Notes: generated by a model from the letters alone, not told the origin. A DNA stretch of 64,000 bases from Pleomorphomonas carboxyditropha (GCF_002770725.1 NZ_NQVN01000002.1:212622-276621); one strand, 5' to 3'; counted from the first letter of the stretch, positions 15,376 through 25,096 are shown. Numbers and translations are program-made.

Positions 15376-16467
15376 GTGAAAATCACCCGCATCGTTTCAG
15401 AGTATTATTCGTGGCCCCGTCCGGTGCCGATCTCCAACGGCGTCCACACCTGGACCGACGTGCGGCGGGCCGTCGTCAAGATCGAGACCGACGAGGGCGT
15501 CACCGGCATCGGCCTGGGCGGAGCGGCGGCCGGCGAGCGGCAGTTCCGCGACGCCTTCGCCCAGAAGCTGATCGGCCAGGACCCGCTGCTCACCGAAAGG
15601 ATCTGGGCCGACCTCTGGAGCCCCAAGCTCTACGGCCGCCGCGGCTACGAGACGCGGGCGCTGTCGTCGCTCGATTTCGCCCTGTGGGACATCAAGGGCA
15701 AGGTGGCCGGCCTGCCGCTCTACAAGCTGCTGGGCGGCGTGAAGAACCGCATTCCGAGCTACGTGGCGGGCGGCTACTACGCTCCCGACAAGACGATCCG
15801 CGATTTGCAGGCGGAGATGGAGAGCTACGTCGCGCGTGGCGCCAGGGCCGTCAAGATGAAGGTCGGCGCCGTGCCGCTCGGCGAAGACGTGGCGCGCGTC
15901 AAGGCGGTTCGCGAGGCGATCGGGCCGGACATCCGCCTGATGGTCGACGTCAACTGCGCCTACCGCTATTACGAGGCCATCCAGTTCGCCCGCCGCGTCG
16001 AGCCCTATGACGTGTTCTGGATCGAGGAGCCGGTCCAGCCGGACGACTACGAGGGCTTCGTCAAGATCAGCCGCTCGACGTCGATCGCGCTCGCCGCCGG
16101 CGAGAACGAGTACACCAAGCACGGCTTCCGAGACCTGATCGCCACGCAGGCCGTGGCCATCCTGCAGCCCGACGCCCGCTGGATGGGCGGCGTCACCGAG
16201 TTCATCAAGGTCGCCCATCTCGCCGAGGCGCACGGGCTCGACATCGCCGCCCACGGCGACCAGCAGGCCCATCTGCACCTGTTGGGCGCCATTCCGAACG
16301 CCCTCTATCTCGAATACTACCCGGCCGAGTTCGACCCGCTGCATGGCCAGGTCTACCTCGAGACCCCCAAGATCCAGCCCGACGGGTCGGTGGAGCTGCT
16401 CGAGACGCCGGGTATCGGCCTTGCGCCCAATGAAGAAGCGATCGGCCGCTATCGCGTCGCGCTTTGA
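15376..16467 (+). CDS. Mandelate racemase/muconate lactonizing enzyme family protein (acid-sugar dehydratase-like)
   Basis: A 363-residue enolase-superfamily enzyme starting at GTG 15376 (GAGGT 6-11 nt upstream). Residues counted from the sequence match the mandelate-racemase subgroup: KxK (K160, K162), Mg ligands D191, E217 and E243, and the D266-H293 dyad. Members with this set abstract the proton alpha to a carboxylate and are mostly acid-sugar dehydratases or racemases. It is the first gene of an operon with a sugar ABC importer, so it probably acts on an imported aldonate or uronate; the exact substrate is not visible. Confidence 0.9.
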   Translation: MKITRIVSEYYSWPRPVPISNGVHTWTDVRRAVVKIETDEGVTGIGLGGAAAGERQFRDAFAQKLIGQDPLLTERIWADLWSPKLYGRRGYETRALSSLDFALWDIKGKVAGLPLYKLLGGVKNRIPSYVAGGYYAPDKTIRDLQAEMESYVARGARAVKMKVGAVPLGEDVARVKAVREAIGPDIRLMVDVNCAYRYYEAIQFARRVEPYDVFWIEEPVQPDDYEGFVKISRSTSIALAAGENEYTKHGFRDLIATQAVAILQPDARWMGGVTEFIKVAHLAEAHGLDIAAHGDQQAHLHLLGAIPNALYLEYYPAEFDPLHGQVYLETPKIQPDGSVELLETPGIGLAPNEEAIGRYRVAL

Positions 16468-16516
16468 GGCCGCCGGAGACTTGACCCTCCTCCCCAGAAT
16501 CCGAAGGAGACCAGCC

Positions 16517-17905
16517 ATGAATGCCACATTCGAGCCAGCAGCAACGGCTTCCGGCGCCAAGCCGAGCCGCCGCAGCGTGATCAAGGGGCTGGCGGGCGCC
16601 GCCGTCGGCGCCGTCGCCCTGGCCGCGCCGCGGATCGCCCGGGCGGCCGAGCCCATCCGCTTCCTGCACGACGAGACCGACCCGCCGACCATCGAGTTCT
16701 TCAACAAGGCGATCGCCGCCTTCGAGGCGGACAACCCCGGCCTCAAGATCGAGATGGAGGCGGTCGGCAGCGCCGGGCGGCTTCAGAAGGTCACGGCGAT
16801 GCTGAACGCCCACACCATGCCGGAGATCTTCAAGATCCTGCCGGAGGAGCGCTTCAGCTTCGGTCGCCAGGGCTTCCTCGAACCGCTCGACGACGTCATC
16901 AACGCGATCGGCGTCGACCAGTATCCCGACCGGATGATCGCGCCGATCGACGGCAAGCGCTATTCGATCCCCTATACGATCGGCCATTCGAGCGTCTTCT
17001 GGTATCGCCAGGATCTGCTGGAAGCCGCCGGCGTCGAATTGCCCAGGACCTGGGACGAGTATATCGCCACCGCGGCCAAGCTCACCACGGGCGACCAATT
17101 CGGCACCGTGTTCCCGGCCAACAAGAACCGGGTGACCTCGCTGTTCTTCTCGCAATATTACTGGTCGGCCGGCGGCACCTATTTCGACAAGGATCTCAAC
17201 CTGGTGTTCGGCGGCGATGCCGCCGTCGCGGCGCTGGACTTCCAGAAGCGGCTGTTCGCCTCCGTTCCGCCCGGCGTGGTCAACTACGTCAACAACGACC
17301 TCGTCAACGCCTACCTGACCGAGAAGGTGGCCCTGGTCAGTTGGGCCGGCCGCCTCGTGTCGACGGCCGCCGCCAACAAGCCCGACCTCGTCACGCGCAC
17401 CCGCGCCGGCAAGCGGCCGGCCGGACCGGCCGGCGTCGGCGTCGGCTTCGCCAACCCCAACAACCTCGCGCTCGCCTCCGAGGCGGTCGGCGCGCGCAAC
17501 GTCGGGGCCGCCAAGGAATTCCTGCAATATATCCTGACCGGCGACCGGGCGGTGGATTTCGCGCTGACCGCCTATCCCCACCTCATCCCGCCGACCGCCG
17601 CCGTCCGCTCCGATCCGCGCCTCTTGGCCGGCACGCCGGCGCTCGCCGGCCGGAACGACCTCGCCGAAGCGAGCTTCGACATCTCCGACACGCTCGACTT
17701 CGAATCCGAGGCCGGGGCGAAGATAGAGGGCGGCAAGGTCGAGCTCTCCGGCGTGACCAACCCCTACATCGGCGCGATCATCGCCAAGGACATTCCGGCC
17801 CAGATCGTTCAGCAGGTGCTGTTGCAGGACAAGGCGCCGGCCGACGCCGTCGCCTGGGGGCAAGCTCAGATGGAAAGCGCCCTGGCGGCCGCCCGCAAGG
17901 GCTGA
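16517..17905 (+). CDS. Extracellular sugar-binding protein of an ABC importer
   Basis: A 462-residue family 1 solute-binding protein. The N-terminus has a Tat-type signal (SRRSVIKGLAGAA, cleavage near ARAAE at ~42), so it is exported folded to the periplasm. The mature part begins with FLHDETDPPTIEFF and has typical fold stretches such as IPYTIGHSSVFWY. AAGGAGA lies 6 nt before ATG 16517. It is followed by ATPase and two permeases of the same system. Together with the dehydratase-like enzyme it points to uptake of a sugar or sugar-acid derivative. Confidence 0.92.
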   Translation: MNATFEPAATASGAKPSRRSVIKGLAGAAVGAVALAAPRIARAAEPIRFLHDETDPPTIEFFNKAIAAFEADNPGLKIEMEAVGSAGRLQKVTAMLNAHTMPEIFKILPEERFSFGRQGFLEPLDDVINAIGVDQYPDRMIAPIDGKRYSIPYTIGHSSVFWYRQDLLEAAGVELPRTWDEYIATAAKLTTGDQFGTVFPANKNRVTSLFFSQYYWSAGGTYFDKDLNLVFGGDAAVAALDFQKRLFASVPPGVVNYVNNDLVNAYLTEKVALVSWAGRLVSTAAANKPDLVTRTRAGKRPAGPAGVGVGFANPNNLALASEAVGARNVGAAKEFLQYILTGDRAVDFALTAYPHLIPPTAAVRSDPRLLAGTPALAGRNDLAEASFDISDTLDFESEAGAKIEGGKVELSGVTNPYIGAIIAKDIPAQIVQQVLLQDKAPADAVAWGQAQMESALAAARKG

Positions 17906-18003
17906 CGCCCGATCTCATTGAGGCGGCGCATTGCGTCGCGCGAACCAGTGCCCACGTCGCCCGAAAATGCACGAGGCCGAACAAGGACGGAACAGAGGAA
18001 GGC

Positions 18004-19059
18004 ATGGCGCGGGTCGATATCGAAGGCATCGAGAAGCGGTTCAACGGTGAGGGTGGTGTCCACGGCGTGACGCTCTCGGTGCAGGACGGAGAATTCCTCG
18101 CCATCCTCGGACCATCGGGTTGCGGCAAGTCGACGCTGCTGCGGCTGATCGCCGGCCTGGAGCGGCCGACGGCCGGCCGGATCAGGCTCGGCGGCAGGGA
18201 CGCCACCGGCTTGCATCCGAAGGACCGGGACATCGCCATGGTGTTCCAGAACTACGCCCTCTACCCGCATCTGACGCTGCGCGAGAACATCGCCTTCCCG
18301 CTCAAGGTCAAGCGGCTGCCGCGCCGGGCGATCGACACGCGGGTTGCCGAGGTGGCCGACATGGTGGGCATCGGCCACCTTCTCGGCCGCAAGCCCCGGC
18401 AGGTGTCCGGCGGCGAACGCCAGCGGGCGGCGCTGGCCCGCGCCCTGGTGCGCAAGCCGGCGCTGTTCCTGCTCGACGAGCCGCTCTCCAATCTCGACGC
18501 CAAGCTGCGCCAGGCCGCCCGCGAGGAGCTGAAGGCGCTGCAGCGCCGCACCGGTCTGACGGCGCTCTACGTCACGCACGACCAGGTGGAAGCCATGGGG
18601 CTCGGCGATCGCATCGTGGTGATGCAGGCCGGACGCATCCGCCAGATCGGCACGCCGGAGGAGGTCTACCGCTTTCCCGGCGACACCTTCGTCGCCACCT
18701 TCATCGGCACGCCGCCGATGAACATCGTCGACCACGGCGATCTCCTGGTGGGATTCCGTCCCGAGACCGTCATCGTCGGCGATGCCGCCGGTCCGGCGGT
18801 CGCCTTTCCGGTGGTGATCCGCCACGTCGAGTATCTCGGCAACGTCAACCTCGTCTATGCCGATGCCCGCGCCCCCGGCCAGCCGGTCCGGGTGGTCGCC
18901 GCGCTGCCGAGCCAGTCGGCGATGCCCTTCTCGCCCGGCCAGGAGACGAATTTTCGCGTCGACGCCGCCGACCTGCGCTTCTTCGACAAGGCCACCGGCC
19001 TTGCCGTCCGGGACGCCGGCGTGACGGCGCGTTTCGTGCAGGAGCGATCCGATGGCTGA
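18004..19059 (+). CDS. Sugar ABC transporter ATP-binding protein (MalK/UgpC type)
   Basis: A 351-residue ATPase. Walker A GPSGCGKST is at residues 36-44, then Q-loop VFQNYALYPH, signature SGGERQRAALARAL, Walker B LFLLDEP and switch VTHDQVEAM. The C-terminal ~110 residues form the MalK-type regulatory OB/TOBE domain (LLVGFRPETV). It powers the importer formed with the adjacent permeases; its end overlaps the first permease gene by 8 bp. Start chosen at ATG 18004. Confidence 0.94.
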   Translation: MARVDIEGIEKRFNGEGGVHGVTLSVQDGEFLAILGPSGCGKSTLLRLIAGLERPTAGRIRLGGRDATGLHPKDRDIAMVFQNYALYPHLTLRENIAFPLKVKRLPRRAIDTRVAEVADMVGIGHLLGRKPRQVSGGERQRAALARALVRKPALFLLDEPLSNLDAKLRQAAREELKALQRRTGLTALYVTHDQVEAMGLGDRIVVMQAGRIRQIGTPEEVYRFPGDTFVATFIGTPPMNIVDHGDLLVGFRPETVIVGDAAGPAVAFPVVIRHVEYLGNVNLVYADARAPGQPVRVVAALPSQSAMPFSPGQETNFRVDAADLRFFDKATGLAVRDAGVTARFVQERSDG

Positions 19060-19948
19060 ACCGGTGACCGTCTACCCCGGCGACCGGCGGTTTGCCTATC
19101 TGGCGCTGGCGCCCTCGGTGGCGCTGGTGCTGATGCTGATCGCCGTGCCGACGGTGGCCATCTTCGCGCTCGCGGTCCAGGACGTGCCGCTCGGCCGCTA
19201 TAGCGGCGACTTCGTCGGGCTTGCCAATTTCCGCCGCCTTTTCGCCGATGCCGATTTCTATGCGGCGCTCGGCAATACCTTCATCTGGATCGGCGGCAGC
19301 GTCGGCCTGGAGATGCTGTTCGGCACGGGCCTCGCGCTGCTGCTCAACCAGCGCTTTCCGCTGCGCTGGCTGGCGCGAACGATCCTGCTCGCGCCCTATC
19401 TGCTGCCGACCATCGTCGCCGTGCTGGTCTGGCGCTACATGTTCGACGACATCGTCGGCATCGTCAATCACATCGCCATAAGCGCCGGTCTGGTCGCGCG
19501 GCCGATCCAGTGGCTGACCAGCCCCCGCGTCGCGCTGCTGTCGGTGATCCTGATCGGCGTCTGGAAGTTCACGCCCTTCGTGGTCATCGCCATCCTCGGC
19601 ATCCTGCAATCGATCCCCGGCGAGCAATACGACGCCGCCAAGCTCGACGGCGCCGGTCCGGTCCGGCGCTTCGTGACCATCACGCTGCCGCACATCCTGC
19701 CCGTCTTCGTGCTGACGGCGCTGCTGCGCACCATCTGGACGGCGCACAAGTTCGATCTCATCTATCTCCTGACCGGCGGCGGACCGATCAACGCCACCAC
19801 CACGCTGCCGGTGCTGGTCTACGTCCGCGGCTTCCATGATTTCGACGCCGGCGGCGCCTCGGCCATCGCGCTGGTCATCCTGCTGCTGATCGCCCTGCTG
19901 CTCGTCCCCTATCTGCTCATCCACCGCTGGTCGGAGGCCCGCCAATGA
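19052..19948 (+). CDS. Sugar ABC transporter permease (MalF/UgpA type)
   Basis: A 298-residue inner-membrane protein with about six transmembrane helices; the first is near residues 12-33 (LALAPSVALVLMLIAVPTVA). The EAA motif that docks the ATPase is visible as EQYDAAKLDGAGPVRRFVTITLP. It overlaps the ATPase gene upstream and the second permease downstream (ATGA), so the three are translationally coupled. Confidence 0.93.
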   Translation: MAEPVTVYPGDRRFAYLALAPSVALVLMLIAVPTVAIFALAVQDVPLGRYSGDFVGLANFRRLFADADFYAALGNTFIWIGGSVGLEMLFGTGLALLLNQRFPLRWLARTILLAPYLLPTIVAVLVWRYMFDDIVGIVNHIAISAGLVARPIQWLTSPRVALLSVILIGVWKFTPFVVIAILGILQSIPGEQYDAAKLDGAGPVRRFVTITLPHILPVFVLTALLRTIWTAHKFDLIYLLTGGGPINATTTLPVLVYVRGFHDFDAGGASAIALVILLLIALLLVPYLLIHRWSEARQ

Positions 19949-20823
19949 GCCGCGCCTTCCGCCTTGGCGACGTCGCGTCGGATGGCCTGCTGCTGCGCGA
20001 GCTCAGCGGCAAGGCGCTCGTCTTCTTGACCGCCTTCGCCGCCGCGAGCGTCGTCGGCTTCCCCTTCATCTGGATGGTGCTCTGCTCGGTGAAGATGCCG
20101 GCCGAGCTCTACAATGCGCCGCCGGCTTTCCTGCCGGTCGATTTCACGCTGCGGAATTACGCCGACCTCTTCATCCAGACCGGCTTCCCGCGCTATTTCG
20201 CCAACAGCCTGATCGTCGCCGTGGGGTCCACGGCGCTGTCGCTGCTGTTCGGCGCCGTCGGCGGCTACGCCCTCGCGCGGTTCAACTTCTTCGGGCTCGC
20301 GATCTTCGCCGCCCTGTCGCTGCTCTGCTATATGCTGCCCGAGACGCTGGTGATCATCCCGCTCTACATGCTGGCGTCCTATGTCGGCCTGCAGGACACG
20401 CTTGTCAGCCTGATCGCCGCCAACACGGCCTTCACCCTGCCGTTTGCCCTGTGGTTCATGCGCGCCTACTTCCGCTCCGTCCCGGCCTCCTTCGAGGAAA
20501 GCGCCATGCTGGACGGCTGCACCCGCTTCGAAGCCTTCCGGCGGGTAACGCTGCCTATCGCGCTGCCGGGCGTCGCCTCGGTCGGCGTTTTCGCCTTCAA
20601 CAACGCCTGGAACGAATTCCTGTTCGCGCTGGTGCTGACGTCCTCGGAACGAAACAAGACGCTGCCGCTCGGCCTTTCGACCTGGATCGGCCAGGACAGC
20701 ATCTATTCGTGGGGCATGCTGCTGGCCGGCTCCACGCTGCTGACGCTGTTTTCCATGGCCGCCTATCTGCTTGCGCAGTCCGGGCTGATGCCGGGGATCG
20801 GCGAGGGCGGCACCAAGGGCTGA
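19945..20823 (+). CDS. Sugar ABC transporter permease (MalG/UgpE type)
   Basis: A 292-residue inner-membrane protein with six predicted helices and the EAA-type loop EESAMLDGCTRFEAFRRVTLP near residue 185. The C-terminus (YLLAQSGLMPGIGEGGTKG) is typical for the MalG type. It forms a heterodimeric channel with the preceding permease. It overlaps that gene by 4 bp and is followed after 40 bp by the AhpD-like gene. Confidence 0.93.
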   Translation: MSRAFRLGDVASDGLLLRELSGKALVFLTAFAAASVVGFPFIWMVLCSVKMPAELYNAPPAFLPVDFTLRNYADLFIQTGFPRYFANSLIVAVGSTALSLLFGAVGGYALARFNFFGLAIFAALSLLCYMLPETLVIIPLYMLASYVGLQDTLVSLIAANTAFTLPFALWFMRAYFRSVPASFEESAMLDGCTRFEAFRRVTLPIALPGVASVGVFAFNNAWNEFLFALVLTSSERNKTLPLGLSTWIGQDSIYSWGMLLAGSTLLTLFSMAAYLLAQSGLMPGIGEGGTKG

Positions 20824-20863
20824 CGGGCAGCGTCCTATACCGAACCGAACGGAGAGAAAAACC

Positions 20864-21205
20864 ATGTTGGACTGGAAGCAATACCGCAAGGAGGTCATCG
20901 GCCGGGCCGGCGAACTCGCCGAACTCAACGAGGATCTCGTCAAGGGCTATCGGGCGCTGGCCGCCGCCTCGAACAACACCAGCCATCTCGACGCCAAGAC
21001 CCGCGAGCTGATTGCCCTGGCGGTTGCGGTGACGACGCGGTGCGACGGCTGCATCGCCGCGCACGTGGAGGCGGCGATCAAGGCGGGCACGACGCGCGAG
21101 GAAATCTCCGAGGCGCTCGGCGTCGCCATTGCGCTCAACGCCGGCGCCGCCTTTGTCTATACCGCGCGGACGCTCGATGCCTATCAGGACCTGAGCGCCT
21201 CCTGA
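20864..21205 (+). CDS. Carboxymuconolactone decarboxylase/AhpD-like protein
   Basis: A 113-residue all-helical small protein with the AhpD-type redox motif CDGCIAAH (C-x2-C-x3-H) at about residues 57-64, as in alkylhydroperoxidase-like members of the carboxymuconolactone decarboxylase superfamily. GGAGAG lies 6-7 nt before ATG 20864. It is the last gene of the sugar-importer operon, just before a terminator. The role in that pathway is unknown; a thiol peroxidase role or a decarboxylase-like role are both possible, the CxxC favouring the first. Confidence 0.88.
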   Translation: MLDWKQYRKEVIGRAGELAELNEDLVKGYRALAAASNNTSHLDAKTRELIALAVAVTTRCDGCIAAHVEAAIKAGTTREEISEALGVAIALNAGAAFVYTARTLDAYQDLSAS

Positions 21206-21257
21206 GGCGGCCGCCACCGCGTTGCAAGGCTCCGGTGTCCGGCCCTATCGCAACGAG

Positions 21258-21308
21258 ACCAGATCGTCATGCGTCCCGACGGGCGCAGAGCGACGATCTG
21301 GCCTTTTC
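21258..21308 (+). terminator. Terminator at the end of the dehydratase/ABC operon
   Basis: Perfect 10-bp arms CCAGATCGTC (21259-21268) and GACGATCTGG (21292-21301) enclose a smaller hairpin and are followed by CCTTTTCGG. It lies between convergent operons and could stop transcription from both sides. Confidence 0.65.
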
Positions 21309-21337
21309 GGTCCCATGCTCTCATCGCCGAAACCCGC

Positions 21338-22441
21338 TCATCGGCAAGGTCGACCTGCCGTCGCGGGCTCGAGCGGCCGGTAGTCCACGTCGTAGCCGAA
21401 ATAGCGCGGTCCCACGAGGTCGATGCCCTGGGGCGTGCGCCACAGCGGGTTGCAGGGGAGCGCCAGCACCTTGAGGCGCAGGCCGTAGCGGAGCGCGTCG
21501 GCGGTGACGGGATTGCCGCTCTCGGCTTCGAGCGCCGTGATCAGGTCGGGCGTCGTCACGACGATGTCGCCGTCGCGCTCGGCCACCAGGAACTCGTTCT
21601 GGAAATCGAGCCGGAAGTCGTGGCCCTTCCATTCGTCAACCCCCTCGAAGCGCGCCTTGCCGCGGGCGAAGCCGCCGACGGTGCGCCGTTCGATGTCCTT
21701 GATGCGGCCGTGGAAGATCACGCCGGCGCCGAGTTCGTCGACGATGGCCGCGACCGGATCGCGATGGCCGGCCCGCGCCTCGCGCAGCGTCTCGCCGAGC
21801 TTGGCCGTCAGGCCGAGCGTGCCGCGCACCACGCATTTCTTGGCGGTGGCGCCGTCCATGGCATAGAAGGCGAGCAGGGCCGAGCCGCCCATCTCGACGG
21901 TGGCGGCACGGGCGAGACGCTCGGTCCAGGCGTTGGACACGGTGTCGAGCACCAGCGAGTTGCCCTTGTCGTCGCAGAGCACCATCGGCGTCGCCTTGAC
22001 GCCGAACATGCCGAAGGTCTCCATTTGCAGTTCCGGGAAGGCGCGGCCCATGCCGTCGCCGTCGACCAGCGGCAGCCCGGTCTCGGCGGCCACCACGAAG
22101 GGCGTCGTCGAGTTGACGCCGCCGGCCTCGCCGCACAGCACGGCGTCGATCCTGCGGCCGAGCAGTTCCTCGAGCTTGCGGAAGGCGACGATCAGCTCGC
22201 GGCCGGCCGGGATCTTCTCGGTCATCACGGTCGGCGCGCCCATCATGCACACCGGCACCACCAGCGCGTCGTCGGCAAGCTCGTCGACGTCGACGATCTT
22301 GACCGGCGCGTGCCGGCGGATCGCCTCCTGGGCCATCAGCTTGCCGACGTAGGGGTCGCCGCCGCCGCCGGTGCCAAGAATGGCGCCGCCGGTGGCGATG
22401 TCTTCCATGTCCTCGACGTGGACGGTGCGCTTGATCTTCAT
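21338..22441 (-). CDS. DUF917 family protein (second of a tandem pair)
   Basis: A 367-residue protein with the DUF917 hallmarks GTGGGGDPYVG near residue 24 and DGDGMGRAFPELQM near 125, plus TVGGFARGKARFEG in the second half. It is a paralog of the gene just upstream. DUF917 proteins have no settled function and are often next to hydantoinase/oxoprolinase-type genes, as here. ATG 22441 has AAGGA 8 nt upstream, within the end of the previous gene; ATG 22450 (ATGA overlap, three extra residues) is an alternative. Last gene of the operon. Confidence 0.92.
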   Translation of the reverse strand: MKIKRTVHVEDMEDIATGGAILGTGGGGDPYVGKLMAQEAIRRHAPVKIVDVDELADDALVVPVCMMGAPTVMTEKIPAGRELIVAFRKLEELLGRRIDAVLCGEAGGVNSTTPFVVAAETGLPLVDGDGMGRAFPELQMETFGMFGVKATPMVLCDDKGNSLVLDTVSNAWTERLARAATVEMGGSALLAFYAMDGATAKKCVVRGTLGLTAKLGETLREARAGHRDPVAAIVDELGAGVIFHGRIKDIERRTVGGFARGKARFEGVDEWKGHDFRLDFQNEFLVAERDGDIVVTTPDLITALEAESGNPVTADALRYGLRLKVLALPCNPLWRTPQGIDLVGPRYFGYDVDYRPLEPATAGRPCR

Positions 22442-22446
22442 GGCTG

Positions 22447-23556
22447 TCATCCTTGGGCGGGTGCCGGCGGGGCGGCAATGGGCACGAAGGCGAGCTCGGG
22501 GTAGCCGAAGGCCTTGGGGCCGACGACGGCGAGCGCCTTCTCCGTCTTCATGAGCGGGTGGACCGGCAGGCCGAGCACGGCGACGCGCTGGCCGTAGCGC
22601 AGCACCTCGGTGGTGATCGGCTCGCCGGTGTCGAGGTCGAGGTTGACGATCAGGTCGGGCACCATCACCTTCGGCTCGCCGTCGACCCACAGCACCAGAT
22701 TCTCGTTCTGGATGGCGATGCGCGCCTCCGAGCCGGCGAAGTCGTCGATTCCGGACAGGATGGCGTGGCCGCGGGCGAAACCGCCGGTCAGCTCGCGCCG
22801 GACGTCGGTGATCTTGCCGGTGAAGTAGAGGCCGCCGCCGGTCACCTTCAGCACCGCCTCGACGACGTTGCGCCGGTCCCGGCGGGCGTCGAGCACGGTA
22901 TGGCCGATCCTCAGCGCTTCGCTGACCGTGCCGGGAACGGCCGTCCGGCGGACGAACTCCATGGTCATCGGCGCCGAGGCGAGCCCGGCGGTCGCCCCCA
23001 TGGCGACGGCGGCGTCGCGGGCGAAGCGCTCCAGCCAGAACATGTCGACCACCTTACGGAAGACGACGACGTTGCCCTTCTCGTCGGCGATGGCGCCCGG
23101 CGCCGTCGGCGCGCCGTAGATGAAGAAGGTGGTCATCTGCACTTCCGGGAAGGCGCGTCCCATGCCGTCGCCGTCGATCACCGGCAGCCCGGCATAGGCG
23201 GCGGCGATGATCGGCTCGAGGCTGTTGGAGCCGCCGATCTCCGCCGAGATGAGGGCCGACATCCTGACGCCGGCCGCCTCCTCGACGGCCCGCACGGCAT
23301 GATAGCACTCGTGGCCTTCCTCGAATTTCTCGATCCCGACGACCGGCGCGCCGATGCCGCCGACCTCGCCGACGAAGGCGTCGTCCGGCAAGCTGTCGAG
23401 ACCGATGACCCGGATTTCGTGTCCGGACCGGATCAGCTCGCGCGTCCGCAGCATGCCGATGTAGGGATTGCCGCCGCCGCCGGTGCCGAGCAGCGCCGCG
23501 CCGAGCGACAGTGGGTGCAGGTCGCTCTCCTTCAGAAGATAGCCCTTAGACGACAT
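22447..23556 (-). CDS. DUF917 family protein (first of a tandem pair)
   Basis: A 369-residue protein, paralogous to its downstream neighbour: GTGGGGNPYIG near residue 26, DGDGMGRAFPEVQM near 130, and TGGFARGHAILSG. The retained motifs but different surrounding residues suggest two subunits or two substrate specificities rather than a recent copy. It starts at ATG 23556, overlapping the HyuA-like gene by 11 bp. Cytoplasmic; no signal peptide. Confidence 0.92.
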   Translation of the reverse strand: MSSKGYLLKESDLHPLSLGAALLGTGGGGNPYIGMLRTRELIRSGHEIRVIGLDSLPDDAFVGEVGGIGAPVVGIEKFEEGHECYHAVRAVEEAAGVRMSALISAEIGGSNSLEPIIAAAYAGLPVIDGDGMGRAFPEVQMTTFFIYGAPTAPGAIADEKGNVVVFRKVVDMFWLERFARDAAVAMGATAGLASAPMTMEFVRRTAVPGTVSEALRIGHTVLDARRDRRNVVEAVLKVTGGGLYFTGKITDVRRELTGGFARGHAILSGIDDFAGSEARIAIQNENLVLWVDGEPKVMVPDLIVNLDLDTGEPITTEVLRYGQRVAVLGLPVHPLMKTEKALAVVGPKAFGYPELAFVPIAAPPAPAQG

Positions 23557-25093
23557 GCAGCTCTCCGACGGCCTTGACGCGGACGCGGGTGGCGTTGCCG
23601 GGCAGGTAGGCGAGCGGCACGTCCTCGACGTCGACGATCTCGATGCTGTCGCGGGCGGCGCCGGCGCTGACCGCCGCCTCGACCGCCTGCGCCTTGGCGT
23701 CGGCGAGGGCGGCGTCGCGGCCGATCTCGGCCAGCGCATAGACGCGGTCGACCTCGCCCGACACCTGGGCGATGGCGGCGCCCACGGCGTTGGCCACGGC
23801 GAAGTGGTCGGGCTTGATCAGCTCGAGGCCGGCGATCGGCTTGTCGACCAGGATCGAGCCGCCGCCGACGACGATCACCGGCAACGGGTCGGGCGACAGG
23901 CGCGAGCGCTCGACGCAATCCTCGAGCATGGCGGCGATGCGCGCCTCGGTGGCGGCGATCAGCTCCGGGGAAAGATGGGCGACCTTCGCGCGGTCGCCGA
24001 GATCGTACTTGCCGGCGGCCACCACCACGTCCGAGGTGGTGAGTGTGTTGCCGCCGAAGATCAGCGCCTCGGTGATGATGCGATAGCCGACCGAGGTCGG
24101 CCCCACCTTCACCCCCTTGTCGGTCTCGATGACGTGCGAGCCGCCGCCGAGGCCGATGGAGAACACGTCGGGCATGCGGAAGTTGGTGCGGACGCCGCCG
24201 ACCTCGACGGCCACCGTCGCCTGGCGGGGAAAGCCCTTTTGCAGCGATCCGACGTCGGAGGTGGTGCCGCCGATGTCGACGACGATGGCGTCCTTGACGC
24301 CGGACAGGAAGGCGGCGCCGCGCATCGAGTTGGTCGGTCCCGAGGCGAAGGTCAGCACCGGGAACTTCTCGGCGAAGGCGGCCTCCATCAGCGTGCCGTC
24401 GTTCTGCGTCAGGAAGAACTTGCCCCTGATGCCGGCCGAGGCGATGGCGCCCCGGAAGGCCTCGATCACCTCGCGCGACAGGTCGCGCAGGCAGGCGTTC
24501 ATGATGGCGGCGTTCTCGCGTTCCAGGAGGCCGATGCGGCCGATCTCCGACGACAGCGTGATGTGGGCGCCGGGGATCGCCTTCTCGAAGATGGCGGCCG
24601 CCTGCTTCTCGCATTCGTCGCTGACCGGCGAGAACACCGAGGTGATGGCGATGGTGTTGACGCCCTCGGCCTTGATGTCGTCGGCGATGGCGTTGAGCTC
24701 GGCCTCGTCGAGCGGCGAGATCTTGCGGCCGTCGAACTCGTTGCCGCCGTGGGCGAGGTAGCTGAGGTTGCCGATGGCGTCGCGGAGATCCTCCGGCCAG
24801 TCGACCATCGGCGGCAGCGAGGCGGTCGCCGGCAGGCCGAGGCGGACGGCGGCGGTCCTGGCGAGGTCGCGCCGCTGCACCACGGCGTTGGTGAAGTGGG
24901 TGGTGCCGATCATCACCACGTCGATGTCGGCGGCCGCCTTGCCGGACGCCTTCAGCACGTCGGCGAGTGCGTTGACGACGCCGGTCATGACGTCGGCCGT
25001 CGTCGCCGCCTTGACGCCGGCGAGCACGCGCGCGCCATCCATCACGACGGCGTCCGTATTGGTGCCGCCGACGTCGATGCCAATTCTGATCAT
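23546..25093 (-). CDS. Hydantoinase/oxoprolinase family protein (HyuA-like)
   Basis: A 515-residue protein with the actin-like ATPase start GIDVGGTNTDAVV (residues 5-17), the GTTHFTNAVVQR stretch near 65, and DIGGTTSDVG near 295. These belong to the N-terminal and A domains of HyuA/5-oxoprolinase proteins, which couple ATP hydrolysis to opening of cyclic amides. The protein ends after the A domain, shorter than full-length (~700 residue) HyuA, and no HyuB partner is nearby; two DUF917 proteins take that place. It sits 3 bp after the ABC ATPase gene in one operon. Confidence 0.9.
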   Translation of the reverse strand: MIRIGIDVGGTNTDAVVMDGARVLAGVKAATTADVMTGVVNALADVLKASGKAAADIDVVMIGTTHFTNAVVQRRDLARTAAVRLGLPATASLPPMVDWPEDLRDAIGNLSYLAHGGNEFDGRKISPLDEAELNAIADDIKAEGVNTIAITSVFSPVSDECEKQAAAIFEKAIPGAHITLSSEIGRIGLLERENAAIMNACLRDLSREVIEAFRGAIASAGIRGKFFLTQNDGTLMEAAFAEKFPVLTFASGPTNSMRGAAFLSGVKDAIVVDIGGTTSDVGSLQKGFPRQATVAVEVGGVRTNFRMPDVFSIGLGGGSHVIETDKGVKVGPTSVGYRIITEALIFGGNTLTTSDVVVAAGKYDLGDRAKVAHLSPELIAATEARIAAMLEDCVERSRLSPDPLPVIVVGGGSILVDKPIAGLELIKPDHFAVANAVGAAIAQVSGEVDRVYALAEIGRDAALADAKAQAVEAAVSAGAARDSIEIVDVEDVPLAYLPGNATRVRVKAVGELHVV

Positions 25094-25096
25094 CTG

